Below, piece by piece: positions 17,312 to 26,683 of a DNA stretch of 64,000 nt (position 1 is its first letter; each line of letters begins with the position of its first letter). The stretch spans positions 1 through 64,000 of the forward strand of contig JBALWH010000026.1 in the NCBI GenBank assembly GCA_036960175.1, read 5' to 3'. Below the pieces are notes generated by a model, which saw nothing but the letters and a program-made list of their open reading frames with translations, ran no database searches and was not told where the DNA came from. Both the position numbers and the translations under genes were made by a program. This stretch comes from Motiliproteus sp036960175 (GTDB lineage: Bacteria; Pseudomonadota; Gammaproteobacteria; Pseudomonadales; Balneatricaceae).

Positions 17312-17362
17312 ACTCTGATCTCATTGTCGGGGATTTCATGGTCGTACTCGCATCAGCAATCC

Positions 17363-18526
17363 CTATTGGGAGGCATCAGTGGCAATCGTATTGGTGGCCT
17401 GGGAACGCTCTTTATAGCGGCCGTAACTGTAATAGGCGGCGCAGGCACCCTCACTGGATACCATGCAGGATCCTAATGGATTTTCAGGGGTACACTGCTT
17501 GCCAAACAAGGTACAGTCCCGCGGCGATTTAACCCCTCGCAAGATGGCTCCGCATTCACAGGCTTTATTTTCCCCGGCGCTGCGATACTCCACTTTAAAG
17601 CGTTTTTCGGCATCCCACTCTTGGTATTCGGCCTTGATTTTCAGAGCGCTGTACGGCACCACACCCAAACCGCGCCATTCAAAGGTACGCCTTAACTCGA
17701 AGGTATCTGCCACCATCTGTTTAGCTTTCTGATTACCCTGATAAGTCACTGCTCGGGAAAATTCATTTTCAACTTCAGCCCGGCCTTCATTCAGTTGCCG
17801 CACCAGCATGCGAATCGCCTGCAATACATCCAGAGGCTCAAAACCGGCGATCACTACCGGCTTCTGATACTCCTCGGCAAAGTAATAATAGGGCTGAGAC
17901 CCAATCACGGTACTGACGTGAGCGGGACCGATAAAACCATCCAGAGGCAACACCCCCAGCTCCCGCACTTCCGGTGATTCCAGGATGTTGCTGATAGCCG
18001 CAGGAGTCAGCACGTGGTTGCAGAATACGCTGAAGTTTTTGACCCCTAGTTTTTTGGCCTGGCGGATAATCAGTGCTGTTGGCGGCGTGGTGGTTTCAAA
18101 ACCGATGGCAAAAAACACCACTTCCCGGTCAGGATTATCCATAGCTATTTTTAACGCATCGACACAGGAGTAAACCATGCGTACATCGGCGCCATCGGCC
18201 TTTGCCTTCAGCAAACTGCGTTTTCTCGAACCCGGCACCCGCAACATATCACCATAGGAGCAGAGGATAACGCCATGAGTAACGGCCAGTTCAATCGCCG
18301 AATCCAAACGGCTGATGGGCAAGACACAGACCGGACAACCGGGGCCATGGATCATTTTTACGTTGTCCGGCAGCAAGTCTGGAATACCGTATCTGAAAAT
18401 CGCATGGGTATGACCGCCACAGAATTCCATCAAGTGATATTCACGACCGGTATCAGCTTCCTGACGGATCCGTGCAGCCATTTCTTTGGCTAGCTTTCCA
18501 TCTCGATATTCATCAACATACTTCAT
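17363..18526 (-). CDS. hypD: HypD, Fe-S scaffold for assembly of the Fe(CN)2CO unit
   Basis: A 387-residue protein with all recognisable HypD motifs: FCGGHTHAIFRYG, IHGPGCPVCVLP with the essential cysteines, FFAIGFETTTPP, FCNHVLTPAA and the C-terminal four-cysteine cluster region (CECGAILRGVKSPRDCTLFG and CTPENPLGSCMVS). HypD binds HypC and carries a [4Fe-4S] cluster. Its start is ten bases after the hypC stop. The length is slightly above the usual 370-380 because of a short extra tail. Confidence 0.97.
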   Translation of the reverse strand: MKYVDEYRDGKLAKEMAARIRQEADTGREYHLMEFCGGHTHAIFRYGIPDLLPDNVKMIHGPGCPVCVLPISRLDSAIELAVTHGVILCSYGDMLRVPGSRKRSLLKAKADGADVRMVYSCVDALKIAMDNPDREVVFFAIGFETTTPPTALIIRQAKKLGVKNFSVFCNHVLTPAAISNILESPEVRELGVLPLDGFIGPAHVSTVIGSQPYYYFAEEYQKPVVIAGFEPLDVLQAIRMLVRQLNEGRAEVENEFSRAVTYQGNQKAKQMVADTFELRRTFEWRGLGVVPYSALKIKAEYQEWDAEKRFKVEYRSAGENKACECGAILRGVKSPRDCTLFGKQCTPENPLGSCMVSSEGACAAYYSYGRYKERSQATNTIATDASQ

Positions 18527-18535
18527 AACCGCACC

Positions 18536-18787
18536 TTAAACCTGAATCGCTTCCATGGCTTCCTGCTTGGCAGACTCATCCAGTTCGGCAAATAGTTGCA
18601 GGGTTTTTTCCGCTTCGTCTGGATCAATTTTGTTGAGGGCGTAACCCACGTGCAAGATCACATAATCCCCTACCTGAAGATCTTCAATCAGGGCAATATT
18701 GATCTCTTTGCGAACGCCGCCGATATTGGCCAAAGCGGTTTCGTCGCCGGTTATCTCTTCGATCCTTACCGGAATCGCCAAACACAT
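18536..18787 (-). CDS. hypC: HypC, hydrogenase assembly chaperone
   Basis: An 83-residue OB-fold chaperone. Two ATGs stand six bases apart; AGGAG directly abuts the first, so the second (18787) with six-base spacing is the real start. This also gives the obligatory N-terminus MCLAIPVRI, in which Cys2 binds the iron centre. It carries the conserved GDYVILHVGYAL segment. It shuttles the Fe(CN)2CO unit from HypD to the large-subunit precursor. A second HypC-like protein, HybG, is encoded at 25881-26105, matching the E. coli pairing of HypC and HybG. Confidence 0.95.
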   Translation of the reverse strand: MCLAIPVRIEEITGDETALANIGGVRKEINIALIEDLQVGDYVILHVGYALNKIDPDEAEKTLQLFAELDESAKQEAMEAIQV

Positions 18788-18828
18788 ACACATCTCCTAG
18801 CCCCGAAGGGCTACTCTAAATATCTCTA

Positions 18829-21150
18829 CTAACGGGCTTGAAAATGCGCCACTTGCGCCTGTCCCAAGCTTATACCGCCATCATTACAAGGCAGCTGTTG
18901 TGCCCGATAGACCCGATAACCATTGTCATTGAGTAAAAAAGCCAGTCCATCACTAAGCAGTTGATTAAGAAAACAACCACCCCCGAAACAGACTGCGTTC
19001 AAATCTTGCGCCCGACCATGCCAGCGCAACCACTGATAAAGACCATCAATCATCTGCCGATGAAAGAGTGCGGCACCGTATCCGGGATCCTGCAGTTCAC
19101 AAATGCGCTTAAGCAGAGGGCTTAACTGTAAATCACCGTCAACAGATACACTGACTAAGCATTCTTCTTGGGGCCAGCCCTGCGCCAATTGGTAATCTCT
19201 GGCTACCGACTCTAGCGTCATTGCCGCTTGCGCCTCGTAATCAGAGATCTGTTGAATACCCAGCAAAGCGGCGACCGCATCAAACAAACGTCCGGCGCTG
19301 CTGGTTGCTGGACAATTGATGTCCTTTTCCAGCATCTGACCCACCAGATCGACACCGGCCTGATTTGCAAAACGAGCTGCAATTTCATCTTTACCTTGCA
19401 GCTCAAATAATACGCCACTGGCAACCCGCCAGGGTTCTTTGGCAGCCCGGTCGCCGCCGGGTAATTGCAACGATTGCAGACTCCCCAATCGCTGATAACC
19501 CTCGGCAGAGACTCGCAGGACCTCGCCGCCACGTAAAGCCCCCTCTTCGTCTATGCCCAAGCCATCCAGAGCCACCCCTAATACCGGCTGCTGCAATTTG
19601 TGTTCAGCCATTATCGAGGCGATATGGGCATGATGGTGCTGTACTTGAGTGATGGGTAGATCATGTTCTTGGGCGTATTGGCGCGCAAACTGACTACTGA
19701 AAAAACCAGGGTGAAGATCACACACAACCGCTTGCGGGGTAATCTGAAACAGACTGCATAAATGCGCTACTGTCTGCCCTAAGGTCCGACAACAAGCAGG
19801 ATTATCCAGGTCGCCTATATGTTGCGATACATACGCCTTGTTGCCCTTAGTCAGACAGATCGTATTCTTGAAAAAAGCACCTAGGGCCAGTACCGAAGGA
19901 CCGGATTGAGCCAGTTCGACAACCTGAGGGGCCAGACCTCGACCCCGACGAATTAACGCCGGTGGATCAAACAGTCCGTTCATCACTGAATCATCACAAC
20001 GAATTTCGATATCGCGGTTGTGTACTAAATAGGCATCAGCAATACCCTGAAGTTTATTAAATGCCTGTTGATTATCCGTAATCAACGGGTCACCACTGCG
20101 ATTTGCACTGGTCATAACCAACAACTGGGGCTGCGGTTGATGTAGCCAGCCGCTGCCTTCAGGGTGACCACAGGCGCTATGGAAAAGCAGATAATGCAGC
20201 GGCGCATGGGGCAGCATCACACCATAACAGGACAAGCCGGGGGCAATGCCCGACAGTGCATCGGCGGGCTTAGCTTTACAGAGCACAATGGGGGCGTTCT
20301 GGGCACTCAGACACTGGCTGATGCCATCGCTAATGTCGACCCAAGGTTGCAAGGATTCAATATTGGCTGCCATCACCGCAAAGGGCTTCTGATCTCTTTT
20401 CTTACGCTCTCTGAGAGTAGCGACAGCGCTGGCGTTTCTGGCATCACACACCAGGTGAAATCCGCCTATGCCTTTAATGGCGACTATTTCCCCCGCCTGA
20501 ATACGCGCCATCGTCACCGCAACGGGATCAGTCACCGGGATACTAACGCCACTGCTATCGTGCAACGCTAAAGCCGGACCACAGTCATCACAAGCATTAG
20601 GCTGGGCATGAAAACGACGGTCTGCTGGGTTGTGGTATTCCTGATCACAGGGATGACACAGATTAAAAGACGACATGGTGGTGTTACAGCGATCGTAGGG
20701 CAGTTCTTTGATCAGGGTATAACGAGGGCCACAGTTGGTGCAGTTGATAAAAGGATAACGATAACGGCGATCCTGTGGGTCAAATAACTCCCGCAAACAG
20801 TCATTACAAACTGCCGCATCGGGGGTTACCGATACATTGACTTCACCGCCACCACTGGCAAGGATGGTAAAACCTTTTTGCTCGGTTGTATTGACCTCAT
20901 CGGCAGCACTGACTTTAATTTCATCAATCACTGCCATGGCTGGTTGTTCCAGCCGCAGGCGTTGTTGAAATAGCCGCAATTGCCCCTCACTGCCGGTGGC
21001 CGTTATCTGTACGCCCGCAGCATCATTGCTGACGCTACCCGTCAATCCCAACCTAACCGCCAGGTTATAAACGAAGGGGCGAAAACCAACGCCCTGTACC
21101 TGACCGGTGACCCGAATGTAGTGGCTGGTTTGGCGATTAACGGCATCCAT
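18829..21150 (-). CDS. hypF: HypF, carbamoyltransferase
   Basis: A 773-residue multidomain protein of normal size. In order: an acylphosphatase domain (about 8-95, GQVQGVGFRPFVYNLA), two C4 zinc-finger-like motifs (about 110-185, CNDCLRELF, CTNCGPRY, CHPCDQEYH, CDDCGPAL), a YrdC-like domain (about 205-390), and a Kae1-like domain with QVQHHHAHIASIMAEH near 480. It uses carbamoyl phosphate and ATP to carbamoylate the HypE cysteine. Its start codon overlaps the stop of the sigma-54 regulator gene (ATGA), implying translational coupling. Confidence 0.97.
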   Translation of the reverse strand: MDAVNRQTSHYIRVTGQVQGVGFRPFVYNLAVRLGLTGSVSNDAAGVQITATGSEGQLRLFQQRLRLEQPAMAVIDEIKVSAADEVNTTEQKGFTILASGGGEVNVSVTPDAAVCNDCLRELFDPQDRRYRYPFINCTNCGPRYTLIKELPYDRCNTTMSSFNLCHPCDQEYHNPADRRFHAQPNACDDCGPALALHDSSGVSIPVTDPVAVTMARIQAGEIVAIKGIGGFHLVCDARNASAVATLRERKKRDQKPFAVMAANIESLQPWVDISDGISQCLSAQNAPIVLCKAKPADALSGIAPGLSCYGVMLPHAPLHYLLFHSACGHPEGSGWLHQPQPQLLVMTSANRSGDPLITDNQQAFNKLQGIADAYLVHNRDIEIRCDDSVMNGLFDPPALIRRGRGLAPQVVELAQSGPSVLALGAFFKNTICLTKGNKAYVSQHIGDLDNPACCRTLGQTVAHLCSLFQITPQAVVCDLHPGFFSSQFARQYAQEHDLPITQVQHHHAHIASIMAEHKLQQPVLGVALDGLGIDEEGALRGGEVLRVSAEGYQRLGSLQSLQLPGGDRAAKEPWRVASGVLFELQGKDEIAARFANQAGVDLVGQMLEKDINCPATSSAGRLFDAVAALLGIQQISDYEAQAAMTLESVARDYQLAQGWPQEECLVSVSVDGDLQLSPLLKRICELQDPGYGAALFHRQMIDGLYQWLRWHGRAQDLNAVCFGGGCFLNQLLSDGLAFLLNDNGYRVYRAQQLPCNDGGISLGQAQVAHFQAR

Positions 21151-22604
21151 CAGTGGCGATTCTTATCCAGACCATAGCGCTCCAGCTTGTTACGCAACCC
21201 TACCCTGGATAGCCCTAATTCATCGGAGGCCTGACTTTTATTCCAACGATGACGGATCAGCGTTTCTCGTAGAATCACCGACTCCAGCATCTCCACCCGG
21301 TCCTTGAGGGAACCTTTAAGCTCGGCGATGCTTGCTACTTCGGTGGCCTGTTCAGAGAGGGAGCCACGTAGAATATGGGGGGAAATAAGATCAGCCCCTA
21401 AGAGGCCCTGTTTGTGAAAAACTAACATCCGCTGCACTTCATTTTGCAGCTCTCTTACGTTGCCGGGCCAGTCGTAGCCCTCAAGACATTCCAAAGCCTC
21501 AGCAGTAAAACCCTCTACTGGCTTGGCAAAAACCTCCACCGCCTGTTCGAGAATACGTTCCGCTAGAATAGGAATATCTTGTTTGCGCTCACGCAGGGGC
21601 GGTATTTCCAGAGTCACCTGAGCCAGGCGATAGTAGAGGTCCTGCCTGAAGCGCCCGGCTTTTACTTCTTCCAGCAAATCACGGTTAGTGGCGGCTACGA
21701 CCCGCACATCGACACGACGTTTCTGATCAGCCCCCAACGGACGGATCTCCCCTTCCTGCAACACCCTCAAAAGCTTGACCTGAAAAGACGGCGACACTTC
21801 GCCGATTTCGTCGAGGAAGATAGTGCCGCCGTGGGCCTGTTCAAACAGCCCCACATGATCACTGATGGCACCGGTAAAGGAGCCTTTGCGATGACCGAAT
21901 AGCTCGCTGGAAAGTAACTCTTCGTGCATAGCGCCGCAATTTTCTGAAATAAAGGGCTTGTCGGCGCGATCACTGCTGTAGTGCATCGCCCGCGCAAACA
22001 GTTCCTTGCCGGTTCCAGAGTCACCGGTGATCAGTACCGATATATCGTAAGGGGCAATGCTGGCCAGCTGATCACAGGCATCATTAAGGACACTATTCTC
22101 TGATCGGCAGATCTGATCGGACTGAAATTTTTGTTTGATCCGTTCGCGCTGGCTATGCAATTGTTTGCGCACATGGGAAGCCGTCAGCTTCATTTCCATG
22201 TTCAATAATTCGCTTTCATTCTGCAGCCGATAAAGCTGCACCGCATTGCGCACGGTCTGTAACAAATGATCCGGATGCCAGGGTTTAGTGATGTACTGAT
22301 AAATCCCACTTTCATTGACGCCGCGAATAATATCTTCCGCATCGGTATAGCCCGAGATGATAATGCGCCATACCCGTGGCCAGCGTTCTCGCACAGTGGC
22401 AAGAAATTCGACACCGGTCATATCAGGCATGCGCTGGTCACAGAGAATAACGTGGATCTGGTTATCCTCGAGGGCCTGTTCGGCCTCCTTAACATTCTGA
22501 GCACAAAGTACGTGGAATTCTTCGTCTAGCGTTCGGCTCATTGTTTCCAACGAGCGAACTTCGTCATCCAGCAGCAACACCTTGGCTCTTATACTGTGAA
22601 TCAT
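21150..22604 (-). CDS. hoxA: HoxA/HupR-type sigma-54-dependent response regulator
   Basis: A 484-residue NtrC-family regulator from the ATG at 22604, with GAGG five bases upstream; a GTG just before it is possible. The receiver domain has the acidic pocket LLDDE and phosphoacceptor Asp56 in ILCDQRMPD. The AAA+ domain shows Walker A GDSGTGKE, the sigma-54 contact loop as GSFTGA, and Walker B GGTIFLDEIGE. A Fis-type helix-turn-helix ends the protein (KSQASDELGLSRVGLRNKL). In other bacteria it activates hydrogenase promoters. No HoxJ/HupT kinase or HoxBC/HupUV sensor hydrogenase is in the window, so its input is unclear. It sits between hypB and hypF. Confidence 0.92.
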   Translation of the reverse strand: MIHSIRAKVLLLDDEVRSLETMSRTLDEEFHVLCAQNVKEAEQALEDNQIHVILCDQRMPDMTGVEFLATVRERWPRVWRIIISGYTDAEDIIRGVNESGIYQYITKPWHPDHLLQTVRNAVQLYRLQNESELLNMEMKLTASHVRKQLHSQRERIKQKFQSDQICRSENSVLNDACDQLASIAPYDISVLITGDSGTGKELFARAMHYSSDRADKPFISENCGAMHEELLSSELFGHRKGSFTGAISDHVGLFEQAHGGTIFLDEIGEVSPSFQVKLLRVLQEGEIRPLGADQKRRVDVRVVAATNRDLLEEVKAGRFRQDLYYRLAQVTLEIPPLRERKQDIPILAERILEQAVEVFAKPVEGFTAEALECLEGYDWPGNVRELQNEVQRMLVFHKQGLLGADLISPHILRGSLSEQATEVASIAELKGSLKDRVEMLESVILRETLIRHRWNKSQASDELGLSRVGLRNKLERYGLDKNRH

Positions 22605-22653
22605 CACGACCTCGATGGTTTATTATTTTATTGTTACGGCGAAAGCAGCTCGC

Positions 22654-23607
22654 CTAACTTCGTTCAATCGATGCTTTCAGCTTATCAACTTGCTGTTGCA
22701 GGTGATCCAATTTCGACTGTAGCTGCTGTTTCTGCTCTGACTCTATCCAGTCATACCACTGTTCCATCCCTTCACCGCTGGTGGCCGACACTTGTAACAC
22801 ATCAATATCCGGGTTAACCCGACGAGCGTACTCAATGCACAGGTCAACATCGAAGTTGAGATAAGGTAACAAGTCGATTTTGTTAAGGATCATGATATCA
22901 GCAGCATGAAACATATCCGGGTATTTAAGCGGCTTGTCTTCACCTTCAGTGACCGACAAGATCGCCACCTTGTGCGCTTCACCGAGATCAAATGCCGCCG
23001 GACAAACCAGATTACCCACGTTTTCGATAAACAGCACCTCTTCGGCTTTCAGATCAAACTGTTGCAACGCATGACCGACCATATGGGCGTCTAGGTGACA
23101 GCCTTTACCGGTATTGATCTGCACTGCCTTGACGCCAGTACTGCGAATACGATCCGCATCATTAGCCGTCTGTTGATCACCTTCGATAACAGCGCAGTTA
23201 AGACGATCTTTAATGTCAGTGATGGTGCGGGTTAACAGCGTGGTCTTACCGGAACCCGGGCTGGAGACCAGATTCAACGCCAGCAGATCGTGCGCTAGCA
23301 AACGCTCTCGGTTAGCGGCCGCATATAGATCATTTTTGCCGAGAATATCCTGTTCGATCTGAACCATGCGCTGCTGAGTCAAACCCGGCGCATGAGAACC
23401 GGCCGGGCCTTTGCCGTAGTGCAGATCACCTTTTTCATCGTGCTGATGCCCATGATCATGGGAGTGTCCATGATGGTGACCCTGTTCATGCGTATGGCCA
23501 TGGTGCTGCTCGTGAGGATGAGCGTGCTTGTGTTCAGGGTGACCATGTTCAATGGCCTGGCCTTCGATAGACGTATTTCCGCTTGCGCAACCACAGGTAG
23601 TACACAT
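22654..23607 (-). CDS. hypB: HypB, nickel-insertion GTPase with histidine-rich nickel-storage region
   Basis: A 317-residue protein from the ATG at 23607, preceded by GGAG at six-base spacing. The N-terminus MCTTCGCA is a variant of the CxxCGC high-affinity nickel site. A histidine-rich stretch spans about residues 17-60, suggesting nickel storage as in rhizobial HypB. The G domain has LVSSPGSGKTTLL (P-loop), EGDQQT, FIENVGNLVCPAAFDLGE and the NKIDLL guanine motif. With HypA it delivers nickel to the large subunit. Confidence 0.97.
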   Translation of the reverse strand: MCTTCGCASGNTSIEGQAIEHGHPEHKHAHPHEQHHGHTHEQGHHHGHSHDHGHQHDEKGDLHYGKGPAGSHAPGLTQQRMVQIEQDILGKNDLYAAANRERLLAHDLLALNLVSSPGSGKTTLLTRTITDIKDRLNCAVIEGDQQTANDADRIRSTGVKAVQINTGKGCHLDAHMVGHALQQFDLKAEEVLFIENVGNLVCPAAFDLGEAHKVAILSVTEGEDKPLKYPDMFHAADIMILNKIDLLPYLNFDVDLCIEYARRVNPDIDVLQVSATSGEGMEQWYDWIESEQKQQLQSKLDHLQQQVDKLKASIERS

Positions 23608-23635
23608 AACAATCTCCACGTATTCTGGCGTTGGA

Positions 23636-23980
23636 TCAATCGCTGACTTCCAGCTCTTTAACGCGCATTTCTTCCCCTGCTACGACTTGAACCTGATAGC
23701 CTCCGCACAGAGGACAAGGGTCATAACGGGCACTGTAATCGAACTGCTGACTGCATTGATGGCACCAGCCCTTGCCGCCAGTTTCAATAATTTCTAATTC
23801 CGAGCCTTCGGCGATACTGCCTCGGCATACGGCTTCGAAGCAAAAGCGCATGGATTCCACTTCAACCTGAGACAACAAACCAATCTCCAGCCACACCTTC
23901 TTAACACGACTAAATCCCTGGGATTTGGCGTTGTCTTCCAATACCTGAATCACACCTTCTGCCAGCGACATTTCATGCAT
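23636..23980 (-). CDS. hypA: HypA, nickel metallochaperone
   Basis: A 114-residue protein from the ATG at 23980, which follows GGAG at seven-base spacing and gives the required MHEMSLAEG start, in which His2 binds nickel. The zinc site comprises two CxxC pairs, WCHQC and CPLCG. It works with HypB. It overlaps the end of hupK by eight bases, so the two are probably translationally coupled. Confidence 0.96.
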   Translation of the reverse strand: MHEMSLAEGVIQVLEDNAKSQGFSRVKKVWLEIGLLSQVEVESMRFCFEAVCRGSIAEGSELEIIETGGKGWCHQCSQQFDYSARYDPCPLCGGYQVQVVAGEEMRVKELEVSD

Positions 23981-25091
23981 GCTCAATCTCCACCTGATAT
24001 TGGACGCAGGGATCCAGCCCTAACACCTGCAAATCAACCCAACCTCTTAACTGCGAAGGTGCCCATTCACGCCAGTTTGTCAGCGCACACCGCAGCGCAC
24101 CTTGAGGATGAAAATTCCATTCTGTGGGCGCTATGATTCGATACTGCCTGACTGCATCGTTTTCCACCATTATATGATGGACTAATAAGCCTCTGGCGGT
24201 TTTAACCCAACCAAGTCCGATGCCATTACCACGGCTCATCGCGCCGCTGCGGCCGATCCCTGGTTGCGTACGTTTAGCTAGCAAAGCCAATAGTTCGACC
24301 AGATCGCTAATCCGTGCAACTAGCCGGATTAGCATTGGATCGTAGTGCGCCTCCCTCAGAGACTTTATTAATGCGTGATGTTGATGATAACTCCAGGCTC
24401 CGGTCTCCAACGCTTGCTGCTGCCATTGCGGAGTGCTGATAATCTGTCCGCTTTGTTCCCATTCTAACGCCAGGTCGGTAAGGATGTCGGCGATATCCGA
24501 ATCCTTCATTAACGCCACCGACTTTGTGGCAACAGAACCGTCGCGACAGGCCCCTTGCACGCCCCTCAGTAACTGTCAGATGATGCTTTCGCCACTCTCC
24601 AGCCATTGCTCAAAACCAACCCGATCCAAGTGGCACCAGGTATTAAGCTCGATACCAAGAACCTGCTCTTCAATAAGCTGTTGCAGCTGCTGTACCAATG
24701 CTTGTCGTAGTCCGGACTCGGTGCGGGATAGCTGACTGATCAATTGGCGAATATCGGAAAATAAAGCAAGCTGTGGATTACGTTTGAGGGCCTTCGGGAG
24801 ATCAATCAGAAAACGCCACAGATATTCATGAAAGGCCTCCGACAGAATAGACTCATCGGTAGCGCCTAAAGCGTCGATATCAACTCCCGCCGCTTGCAGT
24901 GCGTTTAACGCGGCTCGCTGCTGGGATTTACCACAGAGGGCAAACAGAACAGGTACACGTTCCAATGCTTGCGATGGGCTCAGGTGTTCGAGCAGCCGAC
25001 AAGCTTCCAGAGGGCGTTTTGACTGCACGCCGATATCGCCGTCCTGAGCGCTAGCGCCCAAACGGATATCGATTACGCCTTCTACAGACAT
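23973..25091 (-). pseudogene. hupK: HupK-like hydrogenase assembly protein interrupted by one in-frame TGA
   Basis: Two open segments in the same frame (25091-24579 and 24575-23973) are separated only by a TGA at 24578-24576. Together they make one protein of about 371 residues that reads as HupK/HoxV, a large-subunit look-alike scaffold used in hydrogenase assembly. The first half carries FALCGKSQQRAAL, a degenerate version of the first large-subunit cysteine motif. The second half ends with LGLDPCVQYQVEIEHA, a degenerate DPCxxCxxH. There is no frameshift. The lesion may be a nonsense mutation (for instance CGA to TGA), a sequencing error, a readthrough site, or the gene may make two chains: GTG and ATG codons follow the stop, but none has a well-spaced ribosome site. 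Confidence 0.75.
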
Positions 25092-25262
25092 ATCAGCACC
25101 GCCCCGACACTAGGCTGAGGAAGGTTAGCCCATAACGATTGGCTACTGGCGATAGTACAACTAACAAAAACATAGCAGTTCACAATGACGACTACCCCTA
25201 GGGAAGCTTACGACTACAACTATTCCGGACTATTAACCTGGTTGGCTAATAAGGAATGTTGC

Positions 25263-25844
25263 TTAAACACGACCCGCTATAAAAGCACGTCGAGACATAT
25301 CGCAAGGGGCTGACTGCGGGCAATTCCTTTCTTCAGACTCATCTTCGTCGATTTGAGTCAGCGGAATTGATTTCATTAATCTCAACACATCTTCAGCAGT
25401 GCGCTTGGCCTCAGGGTGTGATTTCCAGTCATTAACGGGGGATGCCAGAGAACAACTCAGATAGCTACCAATTCCCTTTTCTTCGCGGGCACTGAATTTG
25501 TACTCGCCTTGAGGAAAACTGATCATCAATTCTTTGCCCTTACCCATTTCTAGTTCGGGCCAGGGAGAACCGGCTTTCTGAATCACCAATACATTCATGA
25601 ACCAGGGCGTCAGTAAAATACCTAACCAATGCCCTTCCCATTCACTGAAGCCGATGGCTTCTATCTGTATGGCAGGATTGACTACCGGAACATCATGCAT
25701 CTGTTCACGGTAAATAGTGGTGTAGATCTGCTCCAGTACCGCGCTGGGATTTTCTAAAAACCCGGCTGTCTGGATCTGTACGTTATTATTATCGATCACG
25801 ACATCATACCTCTTGGATAGCTCTAAATGGCTATTTGATATCAC
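25263..25844 (-). CDS. hybE: HybE/HupJ family hydrogenase assembly chaperone
   Basis: A 193-residue protein. The segment GHWLGILLTPWFMNVLVI followed by FPQGEYKF, and the C-terminal motif CDMSRRAFIAGRV, are characteristic of the HybE/HupJ family. In E. coli, HybE proofreads export of the Hyd-2 small subunit by binding its twin-arginine signal. It is located 36 bases after hybG within the maturation operon. The rubredoxin HupI often encoded beside it in rhizobia is absent. Confidence 0.9.
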   Translation of the reverse strand: MISNSHLELSKRYDVVIDNNNVQIQTAGFLENPSAVLEQIYTTIYREQMHDVPVVNPAIQIEAIGFSEWEGHWLGILLTPWFMNVLVIQKAGSPWPELEMGKGKELMISFPQGEYKFSAREEKGIGSYLSCSLASPVNDWKSHPEAKRTAEDVLRLMKSIPLTQIDEDESEERNCPQSAPCDMSRRAFIAGRV

Positions 25845-25880
25845 TGTAACAACGGGGCATTTGCCCCTGTTAAACGGCTG

Positions 25881-26105
25881 CTATCCTGTTTGTTCGAGTT
25901 CCTCAATAAAAGCCAATGCGTCTAATGCCCGCTGAGGCTCAATCTTCTCCACAGCGAAATCACCCACCTGAATTAACAGATAGTCACCCAATGCCACCTC
26001 TTCTGGCATCAGGATCAGACTGACATCCCTTTGTTGGCCGAAACATTCAACTGTTGCGACCTGACCATCCATAGCAATGACTTTTGAGGGAATACCAATA
26101 CACAT
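25881..26105 (-). CDS. hybG: HybG/HupF, second HypC-family chaperone
   Basis: A 74-residue HypC paralogue starting MCIGIPSKVIAM with the essential Cys2. It has the GDYLLIQVGDFAVEKI segment. Its ATG abuts the stop of the protease gene, so they are co-translated. In E. coli the HypC paralogue HybG serves Hyd-2 specifically, and its location directly after the structural genes and protease argues the same role here. Confidence 0.92.
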   Translation of the reverse strand: MCIGIPSKVIAMDGQVATVECFGQQRDVSLILMPEEVALGDYLLIQVGDFAVEKIEPQRALDALAFIEELEQTG

Positions 26106-26606
26106 TTACACAGCCTCTGGAAGCACTACCGACTTGGCGACCAAGTCGTATCCCAGGCGCTGTAATTCAGCCACCGTAAAGGTCAGGATAATTTCGAGCT
26201 TTTCCTGCATTGCTGCGGTCAGCTCAATCCCGGTATCGAGACTATAGGGAACGGCACCGAACAAGGTCATCGCCTTAGGCATCTGATCGATTACTACCAA
26301 CACACCCAGTAGATCCGATATACCCAGTTGGTGGGGCGAAATGCGGGTGCGGAACAGGGCAGGCACTTCTTCGCCTCTTAATTCAACCACGGTACCTGGC
26401 GCTGCGCCGGTATTGACGGCATCGATGATGATGACCTGATCACGATCAGACATCATTTCCAACAGTTCCATACCCGCAGTGCCGCCATCGACAACGTCCA
26501 GATTGGCGGGAATCTCATAACGCTGTTCAAGCGCTTCGACCACCCGCACACCTATGCCTTCATCGCTGAGCAGAATATTTCCCACTCCTAACACTAATAC
26601 ACTCAT
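26106..26606 (-). CDS. hybD: HybD/HupD-type hydrogenase maturation endopeptidase
   Basis: A 166-residue protease from the ATG at 26606, which follows GAGG; the frame is open two codons further from a TTG. The nickel-sensing acidic residues are in GNILLSDEGIGVRV and DVVDGGTAGMELL, and the His in ISPHQLGISDLL is the third ligand. It cleaves the C-terminal extension of the large subunit after nickel insertion. The matching substrate, with a 15-residue extension, is the next gene upstream. Confidence 0.95.
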   Translation of the reverse strand: MSVLVLGVGNILLSDEGIGVRVVEALEQRYEIPANLDVVDGGTAGMELLEMMSDRDQVIIIDAVNTGAAPGTVVELRGEEVPALFRTRISPHQLGISDLLGVLVVIDQMPKAMTLFGAVPYSLDTGIELTAAMQEKLEIILTFTVAELQRLGYDLVAKSVVLPEAV

Positions 26607-26683
26607 ATACAACTACCTCAGAGCAATGTCGCAGAACCGTTCCTCAGAGCGCTTACTCTGAGGAACTCGCAGACGGTAAACGC

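Noticed and set aside
24576..24578. TGA in hupK as selenocysteine codon
   Set aside because: No convincing SECIS-type hairpin was found by eye just after it and the HupK family is not known to me to contain selenocysteine; kept only as an item to test.
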